A stretch of DNA of 64,000 nucleotides, taken from NCBI RefSeq assembly GCF_020520425.1, contig NC_079487.1, forward strand, positions 63,480,398 to 63,544,397, given 5' to 3'. Positions 1 to 11,300 of this stretch are shown here, in pieces. Within the stretch, counting starts at the first letter, position 1, and every line of letters starts with the position of its first letter. Made by a program: the position numbers and the translations under genes. Source of the DNA: Spinacia oleracea. Its lineage: Eukaryota; Streptophyta; Magnoliopsida; Caryophyllales; Amaranthaceae. Below the pieces are notes generated by a model that searched no databases, was not told the origin of the DNA, and was given only the letters and a program-made list of their open reading frames with translations.

Positions 1-137
1 CTATAAAAACAAGGGTGCTGGATTTTCCTTCGTTTTACGTCCTATAAAAACAAGGGTGCTGGATTTTCCTTCGTTTTACGTCCTATAAAAACAAGGGTGC
101 TAGATTTTCCTTCGTTTTACATCCCATAAAAACAAGG
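1..137 (+). repeat. 41-bp tandem repeat, about 3.3 copies
   Basis: The unit starting CTATAAAAACAAGGGTGCTG begins at 1, 42 and 83, and a partial copy begins at 124, so the period is exactly 41 bp. The first three copies are almost identical. It lies in the 3' non-coding part of the gypsy-like element. The array may extend beyond the left edge of the window. Confidence 0.9.
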
Positions 138-990
138 GGGTTTTCTCGTTTAGCTAGCCCTGAAAATGAGAATCTTTAAAAACATTTTTACCTCGTGATT
201 AGGCTTGGCCAGGCCCGATTACACTTTATAGCTTTGATTTCGAAAACATCTGTAGCTACTCCCAATGACAAAGTGAGGGAGTTTCTACGCCTCTTTAGAT
301 ACTTCTAATGACAAAGTGAGGGAGTATTCTATACTATCAGTTGACAAATCCCAATGACACGTGAGGGATATGTCGACACTTCAAGTGATGACCCTTAAGT
401 AAAATGTTATCACTCGGGGGCTCGTGAGACCCTCGCAAAACAGGTCACATACACCATGGCTTGTGTGACGCACTCCGTCTAATACTTTGACCATCGTCTT
501 ACTCCAAGACTCATTCAAAGTGGGGGCTAACTGTAGACACCTACTTTTGTCCCCATTCCCGAAAGGGAAAGGTTCGATGATGAAAGAAAAAATCTCCACT
601 TGACAACGCATCTCCTATAAAATAGACGAATCTCAATTCCCCTTTTCATTTCACCCGAAACCTGCTACTTATGGAAACCTGCTAAAAATAGTAACTGCCG
701 TAAAGGGTAGCTTCTAAAAGTCACAAGTCATAAAAGATAGAAACCTGTCAGAATTAGGTGTTGCACTCCAACATAAATCCTAAATGAGATAGAAAACTGC
801 GAGAATCCTATTCCTAATAAGATTCGGAAATAAGAGTTACGTATTAATTAAAATCCTAACGAGCCTAGAGTTCGTAACGGGCCCAGACGCATTCCGTCAT
901 AAAATTGATACGCACTAAAAGACTCGATTAAGTCTCATACACTCCGGATTCTAAGAATCTGAATCTGACAAAGAAACGGCCCAAACAGCA

Positions 991-1092
991 ATTTCAACGC
1001 CCAGCCCTGGGCGCTGAAATTGCCTGGATCCTATTTCCAACGCCCAGAGCTGGGCGCCGAAATCTTTGACGCCCAGCCCTGGGCGCTGAAAA
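991..1092. repeat. Three near-palindromes with GCCCAG...CTGGGC core
   Basis: Three related units at 991-1020, 1033-1063 and 1065-1092. Each has the form TTTC/G-ACGCCCAG-C-CTGGGCGC-GAAA and can fold back on itself as a stem of about 12 bp. They lie about 75-175 bp upstream of the putative TATA box of the LTR. Confidence 0.8.
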
Positions 1093-1166
1093 TACTCGGG
1101 ACGTGTTTTTTCCTAATTCCTCGAGGATTAGAGTTCTGCAATTCTATCTTTCCACAAACTCTTTCC

Positions 1167-1174
1167 TATAAATA
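1167..1174 (+). promoter_or_regulatory. TATA box of the gypsy-like LTR
   Basis: CTTTCCTATAAATAGACCCC is a textbook plant TATA context (TATAAATA) in the middle of the LTR. The U3/R boundary would be expected about 30 bp downstream. Confidence 0.6.
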
Positions 1175-2032
1175 GACCCCTAAGTTCGACGTGAAACACA
1201 CAACAATGACACACAACACATAATTATATTCTGAGTATTGACTCCAACCCTTAGCCTAAGCCTCTCGCTGCGAAATTGTTCACGCGTTCTGTCGCAATCG
1301 ATCCATAAATCGAACAGAACGTATCCTGTCCCATAATTGAGATTCTTTAAATAAAAAGGAGAAATAGCAAAGTCAAAGTGGTTAGTTTTCTGAGAACCGT
1401 GACGCACCTCTCAAGGGTGCGTCGTAATGTGTCCCTTTTCGATGATTTAACTACTTTCCTCGCCCTTTTTATGAACTGTTAAACTAACCTAATCTGATTG
1501 TTCTATCACGCCTAACAAATATAATATTTTTGGGAAATCGGATTATCATGCTAGGTCCCTTAATGCTATTTAAATCAGATAATCACGATCGAATTAGTAT
1601 TATATGTTGCATATTGCTAAAATCAATTCAGATTAGTTTAATAGTTAACGCATGTCCCTTTAATTATTTATGCTGAGCTAGTAAGGATATCCTGCCTCTG
1701 GAGTTATCGACGAGCGAAGTACTCCTCTCGGTAGTTACAGTCCCCCGAACCCTCAATCTCTACCTTGCGGGTGTATGTTGAGAGATCCCCACACCAGGGA
1801 TCACAAGGGAACCTACGGCCGTCGTGGTCAAACATAATTGCACTCCCTTTATGTCACGATAACCGGGTTTTGTCAGTTTTTCTCATTGTCGTTAAAAACT
1901 GAATGGTGACTCCTATATTACTAGTCAATTACTCACAGGAAATCCAATTACACTTGATTGAATAAAAAGAATCGTCACACCCACGAGGGACGAGGTCACG
2001 CATTAGCCTCGTGCTTTTTCGACCCCCTCACA

Positions 2033-4598
2033 AATGCAAATCATGTTTACTTGGCAAAATGACAAAGCAACCTTTCTCTAAAATTGGAGAAAGAGCAACT
2101 GAACTATTGGGTTTAATCCATACAGATGTATGTGGACCAATGATTACAAATGCTAGAGGTGGTTTCAGCTACTTTATCACTTTCACTGATGACTTCAGTA
2201 GATATGGTTATGTCTACCTAATGAAGAATAAGTCTGAATCCTTTGACAAATTCAAGGAATTTCAGAGTGAAGTAGAGAATCAATTAGGCAAGAAGATTAA
2301 GGCACTGCGGTCTGATAGAGGCGGTGAATATCTGAGCTATGAATTTGATGACCATCTGAAAGAATGTGGAATTCTATCAGAATTGACTCCTCCTGGAACA
2401 CCACAATGGAATGGTGTGTCGGAACGGAGGAACAGAACCTTGCTAGACATGGTTAGGTCAATGATGGGCCAGGCCGAACTTCCAATAGAATTTTGGGGAC
2501 ATGCACTAAATACAGCTGCACTCACTATAAATAGAGCTCCGTCTAAAGCTGTCGAAAAGACTCCATATGAGTTATGGTTTGGAAAGCCTCCAAATGTGTC
2601 TTTTCTTAAGATTTGGGGATGTGAAGTATACGTCAAACGATTAATTTCAGACAAACTTCATCCGAAATCTGACAAATGTATCCTTCTGGGCTATCCAAAG
2701 GAAACAAAGGTGTATTACTTCTACAATACATCTGAGAACAAGGTGTTTGTTGCTCGAGATGGTGTCTTTTTGGAGAAAGATCACATTTCCAAAATGACAA
2801 GTGGGAGAAAAGTAGACCTCGAAGAAATTCGAGTCGAACAACAAACTCTAGAGAATGCTCAAGATGACATTCAGGATGAAACTCAGAGATCTTTAGAAGA
2901 ATCTGGTGAGAATCATGGTCAATCTAGAAATGTTACCCCGCGTAGATCGCAAAGATATAGATCTCAACCGGAAAGGTACTTAGGTATTTTGACGAACGAG
3001 AGCTATGACGTTCTATTACTTGAAAGTGATGAACCTGCGACTTACAAACAAGCTATGACGAGCCCTAGCTCCAAGCAATGGCAAGAAGCCATGCAATCTG
3101 AATTAGGCAAGAAGTATGGGATTTGGTCGATTTGCCAGATGGCTACCAAGCCATTGGAAGCAAATGGGTTTTCAAACTGAAAAAGGACAAGGATTGGAAA
3201 CTTGAAGTTTTCAAAGCTAGATTGGTTGCAAAAGGTTACAGGCAAGTCCACGGTGTGGATTACGATGAAACCTTTTCACCAGTTGCCATGCTAAAGTCTA
3301 TTCGAATAATGTTAGCAATCGCTGCATATTACGATTACGAAATATGGCAGATGGATGTCAAAACCGCTTTCTTAAACGGCGTTTTAACAGAAACTGTGTT
3401 CATGACATAGCCTGAAGGTTTTGAGGATCCAAAGAATGCTAAAAAGGTATGCAAGCTAAAGAAATCAATCTACGGATTGAAGCAGGCATCAAGGAGCTGG
3501 AATATACGTTTTGATGAAGCAGTCAGTGACTTTGGTTTCATCAAGAACGCAGACGAATCTTGTGTATACAAGAAGGTCAGTGGGAGAAAAATTGATTTTC
3601 TATTATTATATGTCGACGACATATTACTTATCGGAAATGACATTCCTATGTTGAACTCTGTCAAGATTTGGCTTGCGAAATGTTTTTCGATGAAGGATCT
3701 AGGAGAAGCACAGTACATATTTGGCATCAAGATTTACAGAGATAGATCTAAAAAGATGATTGGACTTAGTCAAAGCACTTATATCAATAAGGTGCTTGAT
3801 AGGTTCAAGATAGCAGACTCCAAGCGAGGCTACCTACCCATGTCTCATGGAATGAATCTAAGCAAGACTCAGTGCCCAAAAACACTTGATGAGCGTAGAC
3901 GAATGAATGGGATTCCATATGCATCATTGATTGGTTCAATGATGTATGCTATGATATGTACACGCCCTGATGTTGCGTACGCACTCAGTGCTACGAGCAG
4001 ATACCAGTCAGACCCAGGAGAGGCACATTGGACTGCTGCCAAGAATATTCTGAAGTACCTGAAAAGGCACAAGGATGACTTCCTGGTCTATGGTGGAGAT
4101 GATGAATTAATTGTTAAAGGCTATATGGACGCAAGTTTCCAAACCGACAAAGATGATTTCAGATCACAGTCTGGGTTTGTCTTCTACCTCAATGGAGGTG
4201 CAGTAAGCTGAAAAAGTGCTAAGCAAAGCACCATTGCGGATTCTACAACTGAAGCGGAGTACATTGCTGCACATGAAGCAGCAAAGGAAGCTATATGGCT
4301 AAGGAAGTTCATAGGTGAACTAGGTGTAGTCCCCTCCATTAAAGGACCAATAGCCCTATATTGTGATAATAACGGAGCTATTGCACAGGCAAAGGAGCCT
4401 AGACACCACCAAAAAGTCAAGCATGTACTTCGTAGATTTCACCTTCTACGAGAGTTCGTTGAAAGAAAAGAAGTCGAGATAAGCAAGATTGGAACTGATG
4501 ACAACATATCAGATCCATTGACTAAACCTCTGCCGCAGGCGAAGCACAACTCGCACACTGCAGCCATGGGAATCAAGCATATTGGAGAATGGCTTTGA
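2033..4598 (+). pseudogene. Broken copia gag-pol (integrase, RT, RNase H part)
   Basis: The reading frame matches copia B from the CESCLLGKM motif (here CKSCLLGKM) through the integrase core (HTDVCGP, SDRGGEY, SERRNRT), RT (YVDDILLIGN) and RNase H to the same final GEWL. Breaks seen: 13 bp fewer than copia B at about 3106-3115, shifting the frame; a stop at 3408-3410 where B has Gln in the RT; and a stop at about 4209 replacing Trp in RNase H. RT residues around YVDD also differ from B (DFLLLYVDD against AFLVLYVDD). It cannot encode a full polyprotein. Confidence 0.9.
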
Positions 4599-5424
4599 TG
4601 TCCTTATTTAATGTTTTAAAGTTTTAGAGTTTAAATCTTTGTAAAACATTATTGGTTAATCATTCACAATAAATGAATAGAATTTGTGGTTTATTAAATA
4701 ATGAGTCCCTTCAATTTGACAATATATTCAAGATAGACTGTCAGGACCAGTCCTGTGTCTATCAAGTGAACTTGAATGTCAAAAGTTGAAAATGGTCCCT
4801 GGTCGGATTTTTCTATAAAAATTGGACGCATAGAAAACGTTAGACGACTAGAATGCAAGATGACTAGTAGTTCTATTTCTTGAACTATGTGGACATGGCA
4901 ATGTCATAATCATTTGCATAGATACTTACTTTGGGAAGACTAGTATCGGACAGACCTATGAAACTTTACTGTAAGAGATGAAAATCTGTCATAAGTAAAT
5001 TTCATTAAAATTATTAGACACTAAATCCTCAATACCTGAGTGATTTGAGATTACTTGTTTGAGAACTGGTTGCTTTGACGTTGACCAACCGTCGCACCGT
5101 AAAAGGAGGCTATAAAGGCAACGCTCAGGTAATCACCTATCAAACGAAGTCTAATCTCAAGATCGCAAGATTGGGATTGTCCTCCCATAAATCGGGATGA
5201 GATGCTTAAAAGTTGTACAAGGCCACTCGGAGAGCTAGAAACTGTGAAATGCATGGCCGTGCTCGGATGAATCATAGGCTATGATTATCTGTTTATTTGA
5301 TCAGTTGAACTCTGAAACCGAGAAACACCTCTAGACATAATAAGGATGACAACTCTTACCTTATGTTCAAGAGCAAGCATCGAGCGACAAAGGAATTAGG
5401 AAATGCACACTTGTCCCTAAGGAC
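4599..5424 (+). other. 3' non-coding region of copia 1
   Basis: About 0.8 kb between the pol stop and the polypurine tract. It is strongly similar to 30915-31768 of copia B, with small indels. No reading frame worth calling. Confidence 0.7.
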
Positions 5425-5434
5425 AAGTGGGAGA
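5425..5434 (+). promoter_or_regulatory. Polypurine tract of copia 1
   Basis: AAGTGGGAGA lies one base before the LTR start TGAAGG. The same tract precedes the 3' LTRs of copia B (31769-31778) and copia A (38502-38511). It primes plus-strand DNA synthesis in LTR retrotransposons. Confidence 0.8.
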
Positions 5435-5754
5435 CTGAAGGAAATAATGCCCTTGGTCCAAGTATGCATTCAATGTTAAGTCTAATAAATGCAGTTCAGT
5501 ATTAATTAACAAGTTAATAATTCAGTGAGATCAAGTGAGCTGAATGCCTAGCTAGAGGCCGCTTCAGTTCAAGTGGAATTAATGATATTAATCCACAGCT
5601 TACTCTTGACTGAACCCGTAGGGTCACACAAATAGTACGTAAACGGATCAAGTATTTACTGGCATTAAATACTCTATCTATGGATATTCGGAATCGACGG
5701 ATCTTGGTTTTAGTGGGAGCTAAGATCGTCACAAGCAAGAAATGAATACTCCGG

Positions 5755-6060
5755 AAACGATGATATTGCCGGAAACGAAAATATGGTCTTTATCGGAAAA
5801 ATAAATATTATCCAAGTCGTAGATGTTGCCGGAAACGGAAACATGGTACGTATCGGAAAATATTATCGGAAATGGAAATATTGCCGGAATCGGAAATATT
5901 GCCGGAAACGGAAATATTGTCAGAATCGGAAATATTATCGGAATCGGAAAATAATTCCGGAAACGGAAATATTAAATATTTGTTCGAAACGGAAATTAAT
6001 TCCGGAATCGGAAATATTAAATATTGTTCGTATCGGAAATGAATTTCGGATTCGGGAATT
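5755..6060 (+). repeat. CGGAAATATTG short-repeat cluster in LTR
   Basis: About 300 bp made of variants of an 18-bp-like unit (CCGGAAACGGAAATATTG, CAGAATCGGAAATATTATC and others). The same cluster is present in both copia B LTRs at about 23028-23345 and 32091-32408, so it is a family feature rather than a chance microsatellite. Confidence 0.8.
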
Positions 6061-6456
6061 TAATCGGAAGCGTATCGTACGAATTAGCATCGGACGAGGC
6101 CTGCTAGACGAAGGCCCAGCACGAAGCCAGGCCATCGCCCAGCGAGCCAACACGCACCATCGCACGCCAAGCCTCGACCAGGCCTAGCGCAAGACCAGGC
6201 CCAGCCAAGGCCTGGGGCGCGCGCGCGAGAGCACAGCAGCAGTGGGCAGAGCGCTGTGCGCCTAGTGTGGGCCGCAAGGCTTGCGCGGGTGTACGGTGCT
6301 CGTGCAATGCTTGTGCGAGAATCCTAAAGCAATCGGGATTCGAAATATGATTAAATCCTAAAACTATTAGATAATGATTATTTAATAGAGTCCTAGCAGG
6401 ATTCTAATTAAACTAATTAATATCCTAATAGGATTATAATTCCTTTTCCGTACCTC

Positions 6457-6464
6457 TATAAATA
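6457..6464 (+). promoter_or_regulatory. TATA box in copia 1 LTR
   Basis: CCTCTATAAATAAGTGCC is in the position matching the TATA box of the copia B LTRs (23736-23743 and 32799-32806), near the U3/R boundary. Confidence 0.6.
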
Positions 6465-6818
6465 AGTGCCTAGGGTCATAATTTATAGACACGATTGAAG
6501 TATTCAAAGGGTAAGTTTTTGAAAGAAAAATCAGCCATACACTTGCAAACACAATAGCCGAAATTCCTAGTAACCTTAAGGGCGATTCTAGTTGGTCTAA
6601 CTTGAGGCGGATCCGGACGTACTGTGGACTATCTACGGAGGGACGACATTTGGAGTCCTAAAGACTTGTTCTTGTTCGGTTCGGGCGCAGCTAGGGAGGG
6701 CACGCTACAAAGTGTATGCTCCTAAATTATGCTATATGATTATGTGTAAATAATATGTTTCCAGGCATTAAGGTTTTCCGCATGATTTATGTTTTGTCAT
6801 ATGTATCATAACCTAACA

Positions 6819-9688
6819 TGTTCCACTGCAATCTCTCCACCATTAAGACAGTGGGTAGACAATATACCTGGAACAATAAGCAAGAAGGGGAGGCAAGAGT
6901 TTTTTCAAGAATTGATAGAGTTTTGGCCAATACTAGCTGGTTGGATCTATTCCCTACTACAGAAGCAAACTACCTCCCTGAAGGTGAGTTTGACCATAGC
7001 CCTATGTTGCTTTGCTTTCACAAAAATGATAACTTAAAAAGGCCTTTCAGATTCTTTAATATGTGGGCTAATGCTGAGAACTTTATTGATGTTGTTCAAA
7101 CCAATTGGGAGAAACCTCTGTTTGGTTGTACCATGTACAGAATCCTACAGAGACTCAAGTGGTTAAAGGTGGACCTAAAGAAAATGAACAAGAAGGGTTT
7201 TAGTAATGTTGAAGCTGAAAACACCAAACTCTACTCTAATTTACTACAAATCCAAGCTAGATTACATGCCACCCCAAATGATGGAAGCTTGGCTGATGCT
7301 GAAAAGTTAGCTGCAGCTGATTATAAACAGGCTCACAATGCTTATATGTCTTATCTCCATCAGACAGCCAAGATTAATTGGCTAGCTCAGGGGGATGAGA
7401 ACACTAGAGTTTTCCACCAGAGTATCAAGCAGAGAAGAAGACACAATACAATTCACTCAATTCAGAACATGCAAGGTGATAGGGTCACAACAATTGAAGG
7501 GGTGAAAGATGCCTTCACTCAGTTCTACTCTGATTTGTTCTGTACTCAAATGGAACACAGAACTCATGTCAAACCTGTGATTATTAGTAGAGGGCCAACA
7601 CTTAATGAGTCTCAGAAATCCTTGTTGGATTGTGTTTTCCCAATGGATGATGTGAAGAAGGCTCTATTTTCGATTCCTAACCACAAGGCTCCTGGAATGG
7701 ATGGCTACAATAGCTATTTCTTTAAAACTGCTTGGCATGTTGTCAAAGATGATCTCTATAAGGCAATTACTGACTTCTTTACCACAGGGAAAATCCTCAA
7801 AGAAGTTAATGCTACATCAATTACTCTAGTCCCTAAAATCCCAGTTCCAGCAGCTGTGGGTGATTTCAGGCCAATAGCTTGTTGTTCTGTCATCTACAAG
7901 TGCATATCCAAACTCATCTGCAGCAAGCTCAGTTTGGTGCTTCCTGAGCTAATCTCTCCCAATCAGGGAGCTTTTGTTTCTGGTAGATCAATTCTGCATA
8001 ATGTTCTGATCTGTTAAGATATAGTTAAGATGTATAACCAATCTCACACCCCTCCTTGCTGTTTGATGAAAGTTGATATTAGGAAAGCCTATGACACAGT
8101 AGAGTAGGCATTCATTGAGGAAATGTTGACTGAGCTTGGGTTTCCTATTTTCTTCACCAAACTAATCATGACTTGTCTTTCAACAACAAGTTACTCTCTT
8201 CTCATTAATGGTAGCCCTTCTGATCTTATCCAACCTAAAAGAGGACTCAGACAAGGGGATCCTCTCTCCCCCCTCCTCTTTACCCTATGCATGGAGTATT
8301 TCTCCAGAGCCATGTCTACAGTTGGTGAACACCCTCAATTTATTTCCATACCAGGTGTAGAACTATTCAGTTGAATCATTTGTGTTTTGCTGATGATCTC
8401 TTGATGTTTTGTAAAGGTGACATTACTTCAGTTAGTCTGCTCTTGGAAAGTTTTAACCTATTCTCAAACACTACTGGCTTGCAAGCAAATCCCTGCAAAT
8501 CCTCAGTATACTGTTGTGGTATCTCTAATACTGACAAAGAAGGAATCAGCGTTGTTTCTGGTTTCAGCTTTGGAGAGCTACCTTTTAGGTACTTGGGTGT
8601 ACCAATCAGTACCAGGAAACTTCAGGCTGGTGAGTGTGACCAACTGGTGAACAAAATGGTTGCTAGAATTAAAATTTGGAGCTCAAGACATCTTTCTTTT
8701 GCTGGAAGAATGCAGCTTGTTAACTCAGTTCTAATGAGTGTCAGTGTGTACTGGTGCCAGATTTTCATCCTTCCTAAGAGTGTTATTAGGAAAATTAACT
8801 CTATATGCAGAGCCTATCTTTGGCATGGTACGTATGATGATAGCAGGCCCGGTCCAGTGGCATGGATTAACCTGTGTGTTTCAAAAACACAGGGTGGGCT
8901 TGGGTTTAGAAACCTTGCTATTTGGAACCAAGCAGCTGTTGGAAAACTGGCATGGTCCATTGCTCAGAAAGAAGATAATTTATGGGTAAAATGGGTGCAT
9001 GCAGTCTATGTTAAACAGAAGAACTGGTTGGTGTACATGCCCTCTATTGCTGCTAGTGGGGCAGTAAAGTATCTCTGCAAAGTCAAACTTGATTGTACCA
9101 ATAGGCTGCATTCTGACTCTTGGCTGACAACCACAAAATACTCTATTGGTGACATGTATAAGCAATTGAGTGAGCAACAGGCTAAGACCAATTGGTCTCA
9201 TTTTGTATGGAATAGATTCACCATTCCAAAACATAGGGTCATTCTTTGGCTGGCTCTGCAGGACAGGTTAAAAACTAAGGCCAGGTTGTTCCCTTATGGG
9301 GTTACTGATGATGATTTGTGTGCTCTCTGTGGCTTACATACAGAGAATAGCTCTCATCTGTTTTTCTCCTGTCACTACAGCACTGAATGTTGTAGGAAAG
9401 TTCTGCACTGGTTGGGGGTTCAACACTCACAGAACAAGCTTGTTCATGATCCTCAAATGGGCTCATAGGCACTGTGTGGGTGGTTTTAGAAGGAGAGTTT
9501 GTTATGCTGCTGTTGCAGGGGTGGTTTATCAGATTTGGAAGGCAATAAATTCAGCTATTTGGGATGTTAAGGTTCCATCTCTGGATAGCAGTGTTAACTG
9601 TATTCAGTTTGATGTTAGACATAGAATTAAGAGTATCCTAGGTAAGAAAGTGAGTACTAGAGACAAGGATTGGTTATATTCCTTGTAA
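6819..9688 (+). pseudogene. LINE 1 ORF2 remnant (endonuclease end, RT, zinc finger)
   Basis: Endonuclease C-terminal motifs come first (YTWNNKQEG, SRIDRVLANTSW, FDHSPML). The reverse transcriptase follows: FRPIACCSVIYKCISK, KVDIRKAYDTVE, KRGLRQGDPLSPLLF, and catalytic FADD in CFADDLLMFCKGD at about 8390. A zf-RVT zinc finger comes last (CALCGLHTENSSHLFFSC, about 9319-9372). Breaks: stops at about 8015 and 8106 within the RT frame, a frameshift at about 8360 just before FADD, and another near 9430. The frame after the last shift ends at 9688 in DWLYSL. It is dead as a coding sequence. Confidence 0.88.
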
Positions 9689-9838
9689 TGATTCTGGTTT
9701 TCTGCTCTTTTGAGCTCTAGTTTGCCTGCTAAAGTGGAGGGAGTCCTTCCTAGAAGGTTTGTCTCCCTTTAGTTTGGCTTAGTTTGTAATAGTTGGTTGA
9801 TTAATATATAAAATCCTCTCTTACTTGTCAAAAAAAAA
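6819..9838 (+). mobile_element. LINE 1 (L1-type), 3' part with poly(A)
   Basis: Non-LTR retrotransposon. It starts in the endonuclease domain right after the copia 1 LTR and ends in TGTCAAAAAAAAATG at about 9838. The missing 5' part would be left of the copia insertion, outside the window. No RNase H domain is seen, unlike LINE 2. The 5 bp after the copia LTR (TGTTC) should be one copy of the copia target duplication, but the other copy is not in the window. Confidence 0.85.
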
Positions 9839-11300
9839 TGTAGGATTTATCAATGAATAAAAAGTCTAGGGCGTATGTTAGGTCCACCATGCTTATACCA
9901 ATCCAAGAACACAAATCAATCCGGAAATAAATAAACTAGGCCGAATAATTAAAGTACATGTTAATCCTACGGTCGGGTCTTAACACTTTAAATCCAACAT
10001 ATACAGTACGTTCGCTAACATAATTAGAATTGTCAATTGTACCAAGCCTCTAAGAATACGATATTTCAATTCTTTTTCCTATTATCTAAATAATCGATCC
10101 ACGATATTGGCCAATTACATAAATCAACAATTAAGCACAAATCAATTAAAATTATTCAAGCATAATCTATAAATTAACAAACTTCAATGCATGACGATCA
10201 TGGTATAAATATGGCTTCCCTTACTTAGACCTAAAAAAACGACTACTCGCTCATAATTAAATCTCCAAGCATGAAAAAGATTATAAATACGAATTTCATA
10301 ATCAATGGACAAATTAATCTAAAGAACGAAAATAATCAGAATGAAATATAACAAAAACAATTATAAAAGTACCTTTAGATTGATGAATTGAAGAAAGGAA
10401 AAAGCTAGGGTTCAACAATTAAGAGAGAAAACCAAAATAACGTAGAAAAATAATTCTAGGAATTAAAAGCATGAGGGAAATAAAATATATCCCTTCTAGT
10501 ATTTATAATTTTCTACTTTCTAAAATAAAAAGTAAATAAAAGAAAATAAGAAAATAAAGTAGAAGTCATCAATGATTGGCCGATGAACGATAACTAAGCG
10601 AGACGAGCGATAACGTTTGTATCACGAGGCCACGTACAAAGTCCCAAGTAATGTAGGCCTAGGAGCGCGTTGTGGCGCAAGCACCTCGATGTGGGCGACG
10701 AAGATTGGTGTGGGCTTGCAGGGGGGTAACGCAGCGGGACATCCTTCGCTAGGTGAAGCTTTGTGCAACGAAGAATGGTGGGCGGCAAATCCAGCGTGGG
10801 AGCTGGATTGCCAGCGGGCAAGGCAGAATCAACAGAATTTGAGATTGACAAGCCAGCGTGCCCGCTGGATGGGTGCTGGTTTTCGCGTGCAAGGGATGGC
10901 GAGAGATCTCTCGTTGGCTGTCGAGCCATCTCGCTGGATGTTTGAGCGTGCTATTGGGCCAACGCACACTCAATTTCAAGGCATTGTCGCTGCATTCCCA
11001 TGGCTCGCCGCCGCGAATTATTCCCGAAAACTCCATTCTTCAATCAAAACGTTGTCTTCAACATGAAACATCCGATAATCATTCACATCACCTCTAGACA
11101 CTCCGAAAACCTCTAAAGGACCGTAAAATCACTTGAATTAAAGACTACACAAACGGATCGTAATAGAGTACGATAACGGAAACTTATGCAAAAGTGGCCC
11201 TATATGCAACTAAAATGAGACTAATGCCTAGAAATGCAACCTAATTGCGCCTAAAATACCCTATACAAATGTTATTCATCAATCATTTTTAGCAAGTTAT
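9839..11300. other. Unclassified repeat-like region
   Basis: AT-rich at 9839-10580, then a GC-richer block at 10600-11000 with recurring CAGCG/GCTGG motifs, then ordinary sequence. Several frames of 60-149 codons are open on both strands across the GC-rich block. They overlap each other, have no recognisable motif and are most likely due to base composition. The GC-rich block with an AT-rich surround resembles LTR or leader sequence of the copia elements in this window, but no LTR boundary, primer site or target duplication could be fixed. Confidence 0.4.

Larger units (their letters stand above)
1..2032 (+). mobile_element. Gypsy-like LTR retrotransposon, 3' end only
   Basis: Positions 1-531 look like the 3' internal untranslated region. 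They end in a purine-rich tract (AAAGTGGGGGC, 518-527), followed within a few bases by the LTR start TGTAGACACC at 532. The LTR runs to about 2030-2032, where copia integrase sequence begins abruptly. No pol gene of this element is in the window, so the superfamily is inferred from LTR style and polypurine tract only. The element appears to have inserted into the copia element that continues at 2033; its 5' part is outside the window. Confidence 0.6.
532..2032 (+). repeat. LTR of the gypsy-like element
   Basis: About 1.5 kb, starting TGTAGACACC directly after a polypurine tract and ending ...CCCCCTCACA at the junction with copia coding sequence. The right boundary is uncertain by 2-3 bp because the other LTR is not in the window. 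It contains three near-palindromes (991-1092) and a TATA box (1167-1174). Confidence 0.6.
2033..6818 (+). mobile_element. Copia element 1, 5'-interrupted and decayed
   Basis: This is the 3' half of a Ty1/copia element of the same family as copia B (22717-33164). It runs from the integrase zinc-binding region through RT, RNase H, 3' non-coding region and 3' LTR. Identity to copia B starts abruptly at about 2033, where the gypsy-like LTR ends, so the missing 5' part probably lies left of the window rather than being deleted. The 3' LTR ends ...CCTAACA at 6818 and LINE endonuclease sequence begins at once, so this copia is itself inserted in a LINE. Confidence 0.85.
5436..6818 (+). repeat. 3' LTR of copia 1
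   Basis: 1383 bp, TGAAGG...CCTAACA, clearly similar to the copia B LTRs but with many substitutions, so this copy is older. It holds the CGGAAATATTG-type repeat cluster at about 5755-6060, a GC-rich segment at about 6100-6300 and a TATA box at 6457-6464. Confidence 0.88.

Noticed and set aside
1-137. Short tandem repeat considered as a CRISPR array
   Set aside because: The 41-bp units are contiguous with no unique spacers, and the window is plant nuclear DNA.
2337-4420. Minus-strand frames opposite the copia 1 pol
   Set aside because: Shadows of the pol coding strand. The same antisense frames recur opposite copia B and copia A.
10617-11066. 149-codon frame and its antisense frames of 95-111 codons
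   Set aside because: GC-rich block with stop-poor composition on both strands, no domain, no splice context.
9839-11281. Possible solo LTR from TGTAGG to ATTCATCA
   Set aside because: TG...CA ends can be drawn, but no matching 5-bp target duplication or second LTR was found, so the boundaries are arbitrary.
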